Positions 26,145 through 35,547 are shown, numbered from the stretch's first letter. The stretch: 64,000 nt of DNA from Eubacterium barkeri (GCF_900107125.1 NZ_FNOU01000017.1:1-64000), one strand, 5' to 3'. Notes: generated by a model not told the origin, from the letters alone. A program made the numbers and translations.

Positions 26145-27719
26145 CTACTTTTTCGCCACAGTCGGGGGTGCAAACCGAGATACCACAGATTCAGCCACCC
26201 GCAGGCCATCACAGGCCGCGGAGGTAATCCCTCCGGCATACCCCGCCCCTTCTCCGGCAGGATACAGTCCCCCCACCGTGCTTTGATAATCCTCACCCCG
26301 AAGGATACGCACGGGTGAAGAGCTCCGGGTTTCCACTGCCGTGATCCGGGCCTCTTCTCCATCAAAGCCCGCTATGCGTTTCCCAAAGACGGGAATAGCC
26401 TCCAATAGTCCCTCCACTGCAAATTCCGGCAAGCAGGCCCTCACCCGCTGCCCAGCTTCTGTATCTTCCTGGAAATCCTTCCAGGTACAGGACGGTGCTT
26501 TAAAGGCCCCTCCGCCATTTTCATAGGCCAGGCTTTCCCAATGCTCCTGGAAGGCGATGCCCGCCAGCACATCCCCAGATCCAAAATCCGTGGGGCGTAC
26601 ATCGCACAAAATCCCGGCGTTGGCGATCCCGCTATTTCTGGCACGATTGCTCATGCCATTGACACAAACCAGACCCGGTTGAGTCGATGCCGTTATGACC
26701 TCACCCCCGGGGCACATACAGAAGGAATATACACCCCGGCCATTGGCACCCCGGTAACTCAGCTTATAATCCGCAGCGGGCAATCCCTTGGTATCCCCAT
26801 ACTGGGAATGATCGATAAGGGATTGGGGATGTGCCATGCGAACCCCAATGGAAAAGGGCTTTTGCTCCATGGGGATATCCGCCCCCCTTAGCATAGCGAA
26901 GGTGTCCCGGGCGGAATGCCCCAGGGCCAAGATGACGCTGCCACTGGAAAGGCTGCTCTCTTTTCCGTCACTAAGGACTTCCACTCCACCAACCGCCCCG
27001 GAATCTGTCACCTGGAGGCCTGTCGCCTTTGTGTTAAAACGAATCTCACCCCCGGCTGCCTCAATGCGACGACGCAGGGTCACTACCACAGATCTCAGAA
27101 CATCGGTGCCGATATGGGGCTTTTGCTTATAGAGAATGTCCTCTGGTGCTCCGGCCTGAACAAAGGCCTCCAACACCCTTCGGATTCGAGGGTCCTTGGT
27201 CCCCGTGGTAAGCTTTCCATCGGAGAAGGTCCCGGCACCTCCCTCCCCAAAGAGGACATTGGATTCGGGATTAAGGTGACCCTCTGTCCAAAAGGCCGCC
27301 ACATCCTTTACCCGCTTGGCCATATCCCCACCCCGTTCCAGAACGATGGGAGCGTAGCCCGCCTCTGCTAAATACAGGGCGGCAAAAAGGCCGCAGGGCC
27401 CAAATCCCACCACCACGGGACGGCCAGTAAGTGCCTCCTTACCGGGAACAATGGCTGGGGTCTTTTGCTTTTTAATGGGCTGGGCATTTTTCTTTCCCTT
27501 GCCTCTCAAGGGAAGGGCAGTGCTGAAATCCACGGTATAAACCAGCCGGATATCGGATTGGTCCCGGGCGTCGATGGATTCTTTTCTAACCGTGAACTCC
27601 CCGGGGCCCAGGCTATCCTGGGGCAGACCACAGATTTTTTCTATTTTTCTTGGAATCAGGGACCAATCTTCTTTGATATTCAGTTTAATATTATTGATAC
27701 GATAGCGGGTCTTTTTCAT
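26145..27719 (-). CDS. NAD(P)/FAD-dependent protein, COG2509 type
   Basis: 524 residues. A small N-terminal domain (about 1-95, YRINNIKLNIKEDW) precedes a Rossmann FAD-binding motif VVGFGPCGLFAALYLAEAG (about 103-121). Conserved FGEGGAGTFSDGKLTTG, ILALGHSARDTF and a C-terminal GEGAGYAGGITSAACDGL follow. Such proteins are widespread, soluble and uncharacterised FAD-dependent dehydrogenases. Its ATG overlaps the stop of the upstream flavoprotein gene (TAATG). Confidence 0.88.
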   Translation of the reverse strand: MKKTRYRINNIKLNIKEDWSLIPRKIEKICGLPQDSLGPGEFTVRKESIDARDQSDIRLVYTVDFSTALPLRGKGKKNAQPIKKQKTPAIVPGKEALTGRPVVVGFGPCGLFAALYLAEAGYAPIVLERGGDMAKRVKDVAAFWTEGHLNPESNVLFGEGGAGTFSDGKLTTGTKDPRIRRVLEAFVQAGAPEDILYKQKPHIGTDVLRSVVVTLRRRIEAAGGEIRFNTKATGLQVTDSGAVGGVEVLSDGKESSLSSGSVILALGHSARDTFAMLRGADIPMEQKPFSIGVRMAHPQSLIDHSQYGDTKGLPAADYKLSYRGANGRGVYSFCMCPGGEVITASTQPGLVCVNGMSNRARNSGIANAGILCDVRPTDFGSGDVLAGIAFQEHWESLAYENGGGAFKAPSCTWKDFQEDTEAGQRVRACLPEFAVEGLLEAIPVFGKRIAGFDGEEARITAVETRSSSPVRILRGEDYQSTVGGLYPAGEGAGYAGGITSAACDGLRVAESVVSRFAPPTVAKK

Positions 27720-28906
27720 TATGTCTCCATCTGCTTTGAAAGGGCGGCAACCACCGCCTGACGACCGGTGCGAAAGGCATAATCCAGATTATAGCCGCCA
27801 CAGGGGCCGTCATAATCCAGAATTTCTCCAGCAAAATAAAGCCCCGGTACCAGCCGGGATTCGAAGGTGAGCGGACTGACCTCCTCCCAGGGGATTCCAC
27901 CAGCAGTACACTGGGCCATCTTAAAGCCCATCACCCCTGAAGGTTTGATCACCAGGGCGTGGAGACATTCTTCCAATCGGGCAAAATCCTCTGGGGTACA
28001 GTCCTTTAGGGACTGGGTCCCTGTCATTCCCCATTGGCTAAGCACCCATTTTGCCAGGGGGTATTTTAACATCCCGCAAAGGAGATCCAGGCAATGGCTC
28101 TCCCCAAAGTGTTCGTACTGTTTCATAAAGAAGGGATAAAAGGATTCTCCAGGATTAACATCCAGGGTGATGGTATAAGGGGCTAGCCGTCTTTCATCCC
28201 GATAAAGTAGATGTCGGCTTAAATTAAAGGCGCAAATCCCCGAGATGCCATAGTCTGTCAATTGGATTTCCCCAGCCTCCACAAAAACAGGTTCCATTTC
28301 CCAGTAGAGGGTAAGCTGCCCCTTCACCCGCACCCCTTTAAGGGCCTTGGGCAGATCCTCACAGATCACCCCGGTGAGGACTGGCAGGGTTTTGGTCACC
28401 TGATGTCCCAGGGATTTAGCCAAAGCATAGCCATCCCCAGAACACCCATAGGCTGGCCCGGCTTTTCCCCCTGTAGCGATCAGAACGCGACGGGCGGTGT
28501 AGGTCTGATCCTCTGTTTTCAGATAAAACTCCTTTCCCTTCCGGGTCATGGCGACAACTGCCGCCTCGGTGAACACCTGAATACCGGCCTTTTGTATTCC
28601 CAGGGTCAGGGTCTCCACCAACCCAGGTGCGCTTTCTGAGAAGGGGTAGAGTCTGCCGGTATCGTCCGACCGCACCGGTATCCCTTGGTCCTCAAAGAAA
28701 GCAATGGTTTCATCCACCCCGGGAATCGCCCCATTGGATAAATTACAGCGGCCATTTCCCGTTGCCCGGAGCTTTTTACCCAGGGTATCTTTTTTTTCCA
28801 AAATAGCTATCCGGGCCCCGGGGTACTGCCCCACAGCCTCTAAGGCCCCGGCCATACCTGCCGCACCCCCACCGATGATAATTAAATCGTAGATTGTCAG
28901 GGCCAT
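27719..28906 (-). CDS. HI0933/YhiN-family flavoprotein (BaiN-like)
   Basis: 395 residues. The N-terminal dinucleotide motif is IIGGGAAGMAGALEA and the family signature LGKKLRATGNGRCNLSN follows (about 42-58). ATGGKAGPAYGCSGDGYALAKSLGH and a C-terminal GEILDYDGPCGGYNLDYAF complete the FAD site. Related proteins include BaiN of bile-acid-dehydroxylating clostridia, but most members are uncharacterised. It is 1 bp downstream of ndk and overlaps the next flavoprotein gene. Confidence 0.9.
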   Translation of the reverse strand: MALTIYDLIIIGGGAAGMAGALEAVGQYPGARIAILEKKDTLGKKLRATGNGRCNLSNGAIPGVDETIAFFEDQGIPVRSDDTGRLYPFSESAPGLVETLTLGIQKAGIQVFTEAAVVAMTRKGKEFYLKTEDQTYTARRVLIATGGKAGPAYGCSGDGYALAKSLGHQVTKTLPVLTGVICEDLPKALKGVRVKGQLTLYWEMEPVFVEAGEIQLTDYGISGICAFNLSRHLLYRDERRLAPYTITLDVNPGESFYPFFMKQYEHFGESHCLDLLCGMLKYPLAKWVLSQWGMTGTQSLKDCTPEDFARLEECLHALVIKPSGVMGFKMAQCTAGGIPWEEVSPLTFESRLVPGLYFAGEILDYDGPCGGYNLDYAFRTGRQAVVAALSKQMET

Positions 28907-28907
28907 C

Positions 28908-29390
28908 TCAGCCTTCCATCATTTCGTCTGGGTTAAACACATCCGCATCAAACCATAAACGGGATTCCCGTTTGAAGGCGCCTTCCGAGTCACAGCAATG
29001 GACCAGATTTTTGACAATTCGTCCCTCGGCATCTGCCGCCGCCAGGGAATCCTCGCCATAGTACCCCCGAATGGTCTCTTCTCCAGCCTTGGAGGGATCG
29101 GTCTTCCCCACTAACTTCCGGGCATGGGCAATGGCATCCGGTCCCTCATGGGCGATGATAACGGGGACCATGGTCTTTCCCACAAAATAGTCCAGCACCT
29201 GATTCTTAAAACCTTCCCCCAGCTTCTGGATCACCTCTTCATAATGTTCAAGGATCAGCTCCGGCGTGACCTCTCGAAGGTCGAATAATTCGATGGTAAA
29301 GCCCCCTTCCTTAAAATCCTTTAGAATGGGCCCAACCAAATGCCGCTCAAGGGCATCGGGTTTAAATATAATAAAACAATATGACTTCAT
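28908..29390 (-). CDS. ndk: Nucleoside diphosphate kinase
   Basis: 160 residues from ATG 29390, chosen because AAAGGAGG lies 7 nt upstream; the frame stays open further 5' but without a ribosome site. FIIFKPDALERH matches the family opening. The active-site histidine is His131 in NLVHCCDSEGAFKRE. The usual GSDS after the His is CCDS here, and the C-terminal extension is longer than in most bacterial enzymes. It transfers gamma-phosphate between nucleotides. It is the first gene of the operon with two flavoproteins and an MBL hydrolase. Confidence 0.88.
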   Translation of the reverse strand: MKSYCFIIFKPDALERHLVGPILKDFKEGGFTIELFDLREVTPELILEHYEEVIQKLGEGFKNQVLDYFVGKTMVPVIIAHEGPDAIAHARKLVGKTDPSKAGEETIRGYYGEDSLAAADAEGRIVKNLVHCCDSEGAFKRESRLWFDADVFNPDEMMEG

Positions 29391-29420
29391 GGTGTCCTCC
29401 TTTTGGGCTTTCTTATCTTC

Positions 29421-29449
29421 AGTATACGTTATTTGTGGTTGGGATACAA
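29421..29449 (-). promoter_or_regulatory. Promoter of ndk operon
   Basis: Minus strand: TTGTAT (29444-29449), 17-bp spacer, TATACT (29421-29426), 31 bp before the ATG. Confidence 0.65.
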
Positions 29450-29455
29450 GGGATT

Positions 29456-29498
29456 TAAAAAACACCCCCTGTACCACTGATGGGATACCGGGGATGTG
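29456..29498 (-). terminator. Terminator after amtB
   Basis: Minus strand: CATCCCC pairs with GGGGGTG and is followed by six T, between amtB and the ndk promoter. Confidence 0.75.
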
Positions 29499-29524
29499 AA
29501 GGAGAGCAAATTAATGTTATCGCA

Positions 29525-30772
29525 TTATTGTATCCGGCTGACGAAGTCGGCGTAGGCTTCACAGCCATGTTCATGGACGTCTAAGCCTTCAATTTCAACG
29601 ATGCGTTCTACACGCAGGCCGTGGGCTTTCTTGAGGATGAAGAAGAAGATCCCCGAGGTAATGAGTGCCCAGGCGGCTACACAGATGACACCAATGAACT
29701 GAACCCCAAAGAGGTTAAAGCCACCACCGTAGAACAGACCAACGACGGCATCTTCCGTACCTGGCATATAGTTGGCAAAGAGACCAACTAACAGGGTGCC
29801 AAGGACCCCGCAGCCACCGTGTACCGAAATGGCACCAACCGGATCATCAATCCTGCATTTACTATCAATGAAGGGAACCAGTAAGGATACGGTAATGCCA
29901 GAAAGAACACCCACCCAGATAGACCCCCAGAGGGTGATGACCTGACAGCCAGCGGTAATCCCCACCAGCCCAGCGAGAACACCATTTAAGGTCATGGAAA
30001 CATCTGGTTTTTTATACCGGAACCAGGTAAAGAACATGACCGTTAATCCACCGGCTGCTGCCGCCAGGTTCGTGGTCATTGCGATATGTCCAATTTCATC
30101 AGTTACCGCAATGGTGGAACCGCAGTTAAATCCAAACCAGGCAAACCAGAGGATAAAAACACCCAAAGCGCCCAGGGTCAAAGAGTGACCGGGAATGGCA
30201 TTGGCCGAGCCATCCTTATTATATTTACCAATACGGGGCCCCACCATAATGGCACCCATGAGGGCTACCCAGCCCCCCACCGAATGGACGGCGGTTGAAC
30301 CGGCAAAATCTACAAAACCCATCTGGCTTAAGAAGCCGCCGCCCCAAATCCAATGACCAGACACCGGATAGATGATTAAACTAACGAAGGCAGAGATTGC
30401 GCAGTAGGCGGTAAACTTCGTACGCCCAGCCACAGCCCCGGAAACGATGGTTGCCGCAGTGGCACAGAACACCGTCTGGAAAAATATATAGAGCTCTGGG
30501 GGAATATTATCCACCACCTGGATGGATGTTGGATTAAAGAATCCCGACGTTCCTATGAAGGCACCATCCCCGCCAAACATGACAGCAAAGCCCACACAAA
30601 GGAAGAGAATTGAACCAATCATGTAATCCACAAAGTTCTTCATAATGATGTTTCCGGCGTTTTTAGCCCGGGTAAAGCCTGTTTCCACCATGGCAAAGCC
30701 CGGCTGCATAAACATAACCAGAGCAGCCCCCAGGAAAACCCATACGATATCTGCATATTGCTGCATATCCAT
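29525..30772 (-). CDS. amtB: Ammonium transporter
   Basis: 415 residues, eleven hydrophobic segments. The Amt signature region (MVETGFTRAKNAGNIIMKN, DFAGSTAVHSVGGWVALMGA) and the twin pore histidines (VHSVGG and ISVHGGCGVLGTLLVG) are visible. It conducts ammonium at low external supply and is gated by the PII protein GlnK. glnK lies just upstream on the same strand. The C-terminal tail (RVERIVEIEGLDVHEHGCEA) is the usual GlnK contact region. Confidence 0.96.
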   Translation of the reverse strand: MDMQQYADIVWVFLGAALVMFMQPGFAMVETGFTRAKNAGNIIMKNFVDYMIGSILFLCVGFAVMFGGDGAFIGTSGFFNPTSIQVVDNIPPELYIFFQTVFCATAATIVSGAVAGRTKFTAYCAISAFVSLIIYPVSGHWIWGGGFLSQMGFVDFAGSTAVHSVGGWVALMGAIMVGPRIGKYNKDGSANAIPGHSLTLGALGVFILWFAWFGFNCGSTIAVTDEIGHIAMTTNLAAAAGGLTVMFFTWFRYKKPDVSMTLNGVLAGLVGITAGCQVITLWGSIWVGVLSGITVSLLVPFIDSKCRIDDPVGAISVHGGCGVLGTLLVGLFANYMPGTEDAVVGLFYGGGFNLFGVQFIGVICVAAWALITSGIFFFILKKAHGLRVERIVEIEGLDVHEHGCEAYADFVSRIQ

Positions 30773-30817
30773 AAGTAAATACCTCTTTCTTTCTTTTTCA
30801 AAAAATAAAGGGAATCC

Positions 30818-30874
30818 TTATTTTCAATGTATCCCATGTAAAAAGGGTTAATGACCGTTTTACATTGAAAATAA
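30818..30874 (-). repeat. Perfect 14-bp inverted repeat between glnK and amtB
   Basis: TTATTTTCAATGTA (30818-30831) and TACATTGAAAATAA (30861-30874) with a 29-nt loop, inside the 165-bp gap between glnK and amtB. In RNA it would form a stable 14-bp stem without a proper T-tract. It could be a processing or stability element giving different GlnK and AmtB levels, or a binding site. Confidence 0.75.
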
Positions 30875-30937
30875 TTATCCCCATTGATAATCCTATCGCT
30901 ATTCTTTTAAATCCCACTCTGTCCCATTAGATCGCCA

Positions 30938-31276
30938 TTAGATCGCATTCGGACCGCGTTCCCCTGTCCGGATACGAACGACATCCGCCACATCGTACAC
31001 AAAGATCTTTCCGCCGCCAATTTCATCAGAGGGCAGTCTTTCCGTTAACAGCTTAATGATGATTTCTGCAGTTTCAGCATCAGTGATGGTTTCAAGCTTA
31101 ATCTTTGGCAGAAAGTTTACTGTGTAGGATGTTCCCCGATAGGATTTTTTAAATCCCTTCTGGTTCCCATACCCCATAATGTTGGTAATCATCATTCCCT
31201 GAATATCACAGGTATTTAGAATCTCCTTAGCATCCTCTAAAAGATTGGGATTCAGCACAATCTCTAATTTCTTCAT
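30938..31276 (-). CDS. glnK: Nitrogen regulatory protein PII
   Basis: 112 residues. PII fold with the T-loop region around GFKKSYRGTSYTVNFLPKI (about residues 37-55) and the C-terminal signature GGGKIFVYDVADVVRIRTGE. PII trimers bind ATP/ADP and 2-oxoglutarate and plug AmtB when nitrogen is plentiful. The Tyr uridylylated in enterobacteria is not clearly conserved, as is common in clostridia. It lies between glnA and amtB with AGGAGG before the ATG. Confidence 0.95.
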   Translation of the reverse strand: MKKLEIVLNPNLLEDAKEILNTCDIQGMMITNIMGYGNQKGFKKSYRGTSYTVNFLPKIKLETITDAETAEIIIKLLTERLPSDEIGGGKIFVYDVADVVRIRTGERGPNAI

Positions 31277-31296
31277 ACTTTCCTCCTTATATTTTG

Positions 31297-31356
31297 TAAA
31301 AACAAAAACGAATCCATCGGGGAGTGGAATGAGAAAAAGCTTCCCGACGGACTCGT
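31297..31356 (-). terminator. Long terminator between glnA and glnK
   Basis: Minus strand: ACGAGTCCGTCGGG (31343-31356) pairs with CCCCGATGGATTCGT (31308-31322, with G-U pairs) and is followed by TTTTTG and TTTTT. It may end the glnA transcript fully or partly, making glnK-amtB separately adjustable. Confidence 0.8.
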
Positions 31357-31391
31357 CTTTGAGTCAGTGTAACAATTGATTCAATTTATCC

Positions 31392-33512
31392 TTAAACGTA
31401 GAACAGTAAATCTTCGTAAATGGGGTAAGGCCAATACTTTTCCCCTACCATGGTTTCCAGCTCATCCGCTGTTGCCCGAAGGCTTTCCATGGCAGAAATA
31501 ACCTTTTCCAAATAGAATTTCGCCTGGGCCAGAGCGTCATCAACATCCTGAGCTTCCACAACCACCCGATCCAAGGTATCAATCTTCTTGATCATGCTAC
31601 TGTACAGCCTGGAAATCGTGCTAAGCTGGGTTTCTTCTCCAGTGGAATCAATCAAATCCCCCAGAGCCTTCTTCTGGGATAATACCGCCGTTAAATCTTT
31701 AATATAATCAAGGACAGCCGGTGTGATCTGACGCTTTACCATGGACAGCATGGTGAGTGCTTCAATATTAATGGTTTTGGAGTATTCTTCCAAATGGATC
31801 TCTTCCCGAGCCTTCATTTCAGCAGCACTGTAAATCCCGTGTTTTTCCATCAGGTCCATATTCTTTTGGCTGGCATAAACCTCGAAGGCTTCCGGTGTCG
31901 TCCGAAGGTTCGGCAGGCCCCGGCGTTTTGCCTCTTCCACCCATTCATCGGAGTAGTTATTGCCATTGAAAACCACACGCTTGTGTTCCTGAAGGGAATT
32001 TTTCAGCAGCTCACGGCAATCCGCCTCAAAGTTTTCAGAACCTTCCAGTGCATCTGCAAAGCGCTCCAGCACTTCAGCAACAATGGTATTCAGGGCAATA
32101 TTAGGTCCTGCGATGGACTGGTTGGAGCCCAACATACGGAATTCAAACTTGTTCCCTGTAAAGGCAAAGGGAGAGGTCCGGTTCCGGTCCGTGGCATCCC
32201 CCACAAAATTGGGAACGGAGTCTACCCCAATATCCATGACCAAGTCCTTAGCCGTTTCCACGGGCTTACCGGTTTCCAGTGACTTAAGAGCTGCCGTCAG
32301 CTGATCCCCCAGGAAGATGGATACAATGGCAGGTGGTGCTTCGTTGGCCCCCAGACGATGGTCATTCCCGGCACTGGCCACGGTGGCCCGCATCAGCTCC
32401 GGATAACGGTCGACGGCTTCGATAACCGCCACCAGGAAGGTTAAAAACTGAAGATTATCTGCTGGATTATCCCCAGGGTTAAGGAGATTTTCTCCGGTAT
32501 CGCTACTCATGGCCCAGTTATTATGCTTCCCAGACCCATTGACACCCCCAAAGGGTTTTTCATTAATCAGACAGGACAAATCATGACGGTAAGCCACCTT
32601 ACGAAGGGTTTCCATAATCAAATGGTTATTGTCCGTCGCCTGGTTCGAGGTTGAAAACACAGGTGCCAGCTCATGCTGGGCCGGAGCGACCTCATTGTGA
32701 CGGGTTTTAGAAGGAATACCCAGCTTCCACAGCTCAGTATCCACATCCCGCATAAAATTACAAACCCGTCCGCGGATGCGCCCAAAGTAATGATCTTCCA
32801 TTTCCTGACCCTTTGGCGGCTTGGAGCCAAAGAGGGTCCGTCCGGTTAGGATGAGGTCCTTTCGGGCCTTGAACATTTCCCGTTCAATGAGGAAATATTC
32901 CTGTTCAGCACCGACAGTGGTGGTAACCTTCTTGACATCCTTGCCGAAGAGCCTAAGCACCCGAACCGCTTCGGCGGATAAGGCCCGCATGGAACGCAGC
33001 AGCGGCGTCTTTTTATCCAGCACTTCCCCGGAGTAGGAAATAAAGGTGGTGGGGATGTATAAGGTGGTTCCCTTCACAAAGGCGAAGGAGGTGGGGTCCC
33101 AGGCGGTATAGCCCCGGGCCTCAAAGGTTGCCCGCAGTCCACCCGATGGAAATGAAGAAGCATCCGGTTCACCCTTGATGAGCTCCTTGCCAGAAAATTC
33201 CATAATGACCTTGCCCTCTTCGGTGGGACTGATAAAGGCGTCATGCTTTTCAGCTGTAATGCCTGTCATTGGCTGGAACCAATGGGTAAAGTGTGTTGCC
33301 CCCTGCTCCATGGCCCAATCCTTCATGGCATTGGCCACAACCTCAGCAACCTCGCCTTCCAGTGGCAAATCTTCCTTGATGGTTTTCATCATGCTCTTAT
33401 AAATGTGCTTTGGCAGACGCTTTCGCATCACCGTGATGTTAAACACCTTGGAACCGAACAATTCGATAACATCCTCTTTCGAATCTTTGATTTCCATTAA
33501 TTCTTCAGACAT
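31392..33512 (-). CDS. glnA: Glutamine synthetase, type III
   Basis: 706 residues from ATG 33512, with AAGGAGG 5 nt upstream; the frame is open for 81 further codons upstream but these lie in a structured leader. The length and N-terminal region ([20 protein letters not shown], then [12 protein letters not shown] and EKHDAF) identify GSIII (GlnN). Catalytic segments include [42 protein letters not shown] and [11 protein letters not shown]. It makes glutamine from glutamate, ammonia and ATP. It is grouped with glnK and amtB as a nitrogen-assimilation cluster. Confidence 0.96.
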   Translation of the reverse strand: MSEELMEIKDSKEDVIELFGSKVFNITVMRKRLPKHIYKSMMKTIKEDLPLEGEVAEVVANAMKDWAMEQGATHFTHWFQPMTGITAEKHDAFISPTEEGKVIMEFSGKELIKGEPDASSFPSGGLRATFEARGYTAWDPTSFAFVKGTTLYIPTTFISYSGEVLDKKTPLLRSMRALSAEAVRVLRLFGKDVKKVTTTVGAEQEYFLIEREMFKARKDLILTGRTLFGSKPPKGQEMEDHYFGRIRGRVCNFMRDVDTELWKLGIPSKTRHNEVAPAQHELAPVFSTSNQATDNNHLIMETLRKVAYRHDLSCLINEKPFGGVNGSGKHNNWAMSSDTGENLLNPGDNPADNLQFLTFLVAVIEAVDRYPELMRATVASAGNDHRLGANEAPPAIVSIFLGDQLTAALKSLETGKPVETAKDLVMDIGVDSVPNFVGDATDRNRTSPFAFTGNKFEFRMLGSNQSIAGPNIALNTIVAEVLERFADALEGSENFEADCRELLKNSLQEHKRVVFNGNNYSDEWVEEAKRRGLPNLRTTPEAFEVYASQKNMDLMEKHGIYSAAEMKAREEIHLEEYSKTINIEALTMLSMVKRQITPAVLDYIKDLTAVLSQKKALGDLIDSTGEETQLSTISRLYSSMIKKIDTLDRVVVEAQDVDDALAQAKFYLEKVISAMESLRATADELETMVGEKYWPYPIYEDLLFYV

Positions 33513-33913
33513 AACAGCCTCCTTGGGTAAATTTATATATTCCTTTATCAACAAAGATGATATACTAAAGGTAATCCATGAACCCATCGGTCTGGCACCC
33601 GGTGAGGGGTGTGTCAGACCGATGATGCGGTTCAAGGAAGCAGGGGCTTGAGGGAACCCCTGCACTAGATAACGACACCCCATCCTTTCTGAGGAATTAA
33701 ACAGTAGATAACAGATAAGGAAGCATCTTACACTGTCTGATCTTAGGCAGTGCAACTTTGTTGACTGTCATGGGATGGATATCGAAATCGTCTGGTTAAC
33801 AACCCGAGAGACAATATATAAAAAAATGGCGCATTTAAAAGCGCGTTATACACCTTCAAAAGCACCATTGCTTATCTCATTGTAGCAGCTCACGCCGCAT
33901 CTCTTAAGTTGTT
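33513..33913 (-). ncRNA. Structured regulatory leader of glnA(III) with attenuator
   Basis: A 0.4-kb leader from the predicted start site. First come two small hairpins: GCGG/CTGC (33885-33898) and AAGC/GCTT with hexaloop AATGGT (33860-33873). The bases AATGGTGC of the second hairpin (33862-33869) can instead pair with GCGCCATT (33825-33832), which is followed by seven T, giving an intrinsic terminator mutually exclusive with that hairpin. A hexaloop with A at position 1 and G at position 4 before an overlapping terminator is the pattern of ANTAR-protein target RNAs; the first hairpin fits only partly (G4 but not A1). Further down, perfect hairpins occur at 33585-33624 (CATCGGTCTG/CAGACCGATG) and 33640-33663 (GCAGGGG/CCCCTGC). 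Regulator identity is inference. Confidence 0.6.
33820..33869 (-). terminator. Attenuator terminator in glnA leader
   Basis: AATGGTGC pairs with GCGCCATT and is followed by a T7 run on the minus strand. The 5' strand overlaps the preceding hexaloop hairpin, so the two structures exclude each other. Confidence 0.6.
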
Positions 33914-33919
33914 GAACTC

Positions 33920-33948
33920 ATTATAGACGAATCCTAAGGATTTGTAAA
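33920..33948 (-). promoter_or_regulatory. Promoter of glnA(III)
   Basis: Minus strand: TTTACA (33943-33948), 17-bp spacer, TATAAT (33920-33925), about 400 bp upstream of the glnA ATG. Confidence 0.75.
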
Positions 33949-34057
33949 GTCTTTTTTTGAAAAAGCATCATGAAATGGGTATCAGTTTACATTGACTTGC
34001 AATGCTGTCGCTTTTTTCATTGGATCGATAATGTCCATAATGGATTTATAAATAGTC

Positions 34058-34086
34058 TTGTCACCTTGAACATTGCGGTTTAAAAT
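34058..34086 (+). promoter_or_regulatory. Promoter of class I aldolase
   Basis: TTGTCA (34058-34063), 17-bp spacer, TAAAAT (34081-34086), 63 bp before the ATG. Confidence 0.6.
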
Positions 34087-34149
34087 AGACTTAAGCGGGT
34101 ACATTGCGTTCCCATTTAGATGTTTCATGCATCATAAGGAGGTTATCAA

Positions 34150-35037
34150 ATGAACAAAGAACAATTGGCACGTATGGCTGACGGCAAGGGATTCATCGCC
34201 GCACTGGATCAAAGCGGTGGCAGTACGCCAAAGGCACTGCGTCTTTATGGCATCCCTGATGATGCCTATCACGGTGAACACCAGATGTTTGATTTAATCC
34301 ATGATATGCGAAAACGTATCATTCAAAGCCCAGCCTTTACCAGTACCCATATTCTGGCAGCCATCCTGTTCGAACAAACCATGGACCGGGAAATTGATGG
34401 CGTCTATACGGGTGAATATCTGTGGAAGGAAAAGGGAATCGTCCCCTTTGTCAAGGTAGACCAGGGACTGGACACTGATAAATTTGGCGTTCAGCTTATG
34501 AAACCCCTGAGCAGGCTTGATGAACTCCTCAGCCGGGCAAAGGCCCGCCATATTTTCGGTACTAAAATGCGCTCCGTCATCCACGAGGCCAACCGCAATG
34601 GCATCGCAAAGATTGTAGAACAACAGTTTGAAGTCGGCTTAGATATCATCGGACAAGGCTTTATGCCCATCCTGGAGCCTGAAGTGGATATCCATAGCAG
34701 CACCAAGGCCGAAGCTGAAGTAATCCTCTTAGAAGAGATCTTCAAGCGTCTGACTGAATTGCCCGAGGATGTTCGTTTGATGTTCAAGCTGACCATTCCC
34801 TCCCAGAATGACTTCTATGGAACCCTTATTGCTGATCCCCATGTCCTCCGCTGCGTCGCCCTCTCCGGTGGTTACAGCCGTGAAGATGCGAATAAACGTC
34901 TGGCCCAAAATCCTGGCCTCATCGCCAGCTTCTCCCGGGGTCTTACTGAAGGACTGAATATTCATCAGAGCGATATTGAATTCAACTATCGCCTGAAGGA
35001 ATCCATCCAAAATATTTATAACGCCAGTATTTCATAA
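34150..35037 (+). CDS. fda: Fructose-bisphosphate aldolase, class I
   Basis: 295 residues, like the bacterial class I (Schiff-base) enzymes of staphylococci. FIAALDQSGGSTPKAL opens the barrel, VPFVKVDQGLD and FGTKMRSVI carry active-site basic residues, and MFKLTIPSQND includes the probable Schiff-base lysine. It cleaves fructose 1,6-bisphosphate to DHAP and glyceraldehyde 3-phosphate without a metal. ATAAGGAGG precedes the ATG. Monocistronic. Confidence 0.93.
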   Translation: MNKEQLARMADGKGFIAALDQSGGSTPKALRLYGIPDDAYHGEHQMFDLIHDMRKRIIQSPAFTSTHILAAILFEQTMDREIDGVYTGEYLWKEKGIVPFVKVDQGLDTDKFGVQLMKPLSRLDELLSRAKARHIFGTKMRSVIHEANRNGIAKIVEQQFEVGLDIIGQGFMPILEPEVDIHSSTKAEAEVILLEEIFKRLTELPEDVRLMFKLTIPSQNDFYGTLIADPHVLRCVALSGGYSREDANKRLAQNPGLIASFSRGLTEGLNIHQSDIEFNYRLKESIQNIYNASIS

Positions 35038-35038
35038 T

Positions 35039-35082
35039 AAAAAAGGGCTGCCACAGGATAATATGTGGCAGCCCTTTTTACA
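35039..35082 (+). terminator. Bidirectional terminator between aldolase and ThrE genes
   Basis: AAAAAGGGCTGCCACA pairs with TGTGGCAGCCCTTTTT. T-runs occur on both strands and convergent genes flank it. Confidence 0.93.
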
Positions 35083-35090
35083 GAATTTTA

Positions 35091-35546
35091 TCAAGATGAC
35101 TGTTCCCTGATCTTTCGTTTTATGGAAAAGAAAATATTAACCAATACCATAGAAACCACAATCCCCCCGGCAATGGCCACCGCGGTATTAATGGCTACCA
35201 GGCCATAATGCACACAGTTCTGCCACTCTTCTGCAAAGGCAAAATTCATGGTCATGAATAAAGCCGACCCCGGAATCAGGGGGATAAAGCCCACCACCAG
35301 GTACACGGTGGTGGGTACCTTGCGTCTTCGTGCCATAAATTCTGAATAAATTCCCAGAAAAAGGGCGGCATAGAAATAGCGAAAGGCATCTCCGGTGCAC
35401 CAAATCCCTGCCAGAACGTAAACCCACCAATCCAGCAGTCCCCCGAAGGCCGTCCAGAACAAGTCCTTCCCCCGAATATTAAAGAGGATGGCAAAGCCCA
35501 GAGATCCAAAAAACGCTGCAATTATCTGAATAAGGTCATGGATCAT
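35091..35546 (-). CDS. Threonine/serine exporter, C-terminal subunit (YjjB/DUF3815)
   Basis: 151 residues with four to five membrane helices (FFGSLGFAILFNI, VYLVVGFIPLIPGSALF, TAVAIAGGIVVSMVLVNIFF). It is the small half of a split ThrE-type exporter. The start at ATG 35546 follows GGAGG by 5 nt, only 1 bp after the stop of its partner gene. Substrate (Thr/Ser) is inferred from the family. Confidence 0.88.
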   Translation of the reverse strand: MIHDLIQIIAAFFGSLGFAILFNIRGKDLFWTAFGGLLDWWVYVLAGIWCTGDAFRYFYAALFLGIYSEFMARRRKVPTTVYLVVGFIPLIPGSALFMTMNFAFAEEWQNCVHYGLVAINTAVAIAGGIVVSMVLVNIFFSIKRKIREQSS

Positions 35547-35547
35547 G

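Noticed and set aside
33513..33755. 81-codon N-terminal extension of glutamine synthetase
   Set aside because: It lies in a structured leader, has no ribosome site and does not match GSIII N-termini; ATG 33512 has AAGGAGG.
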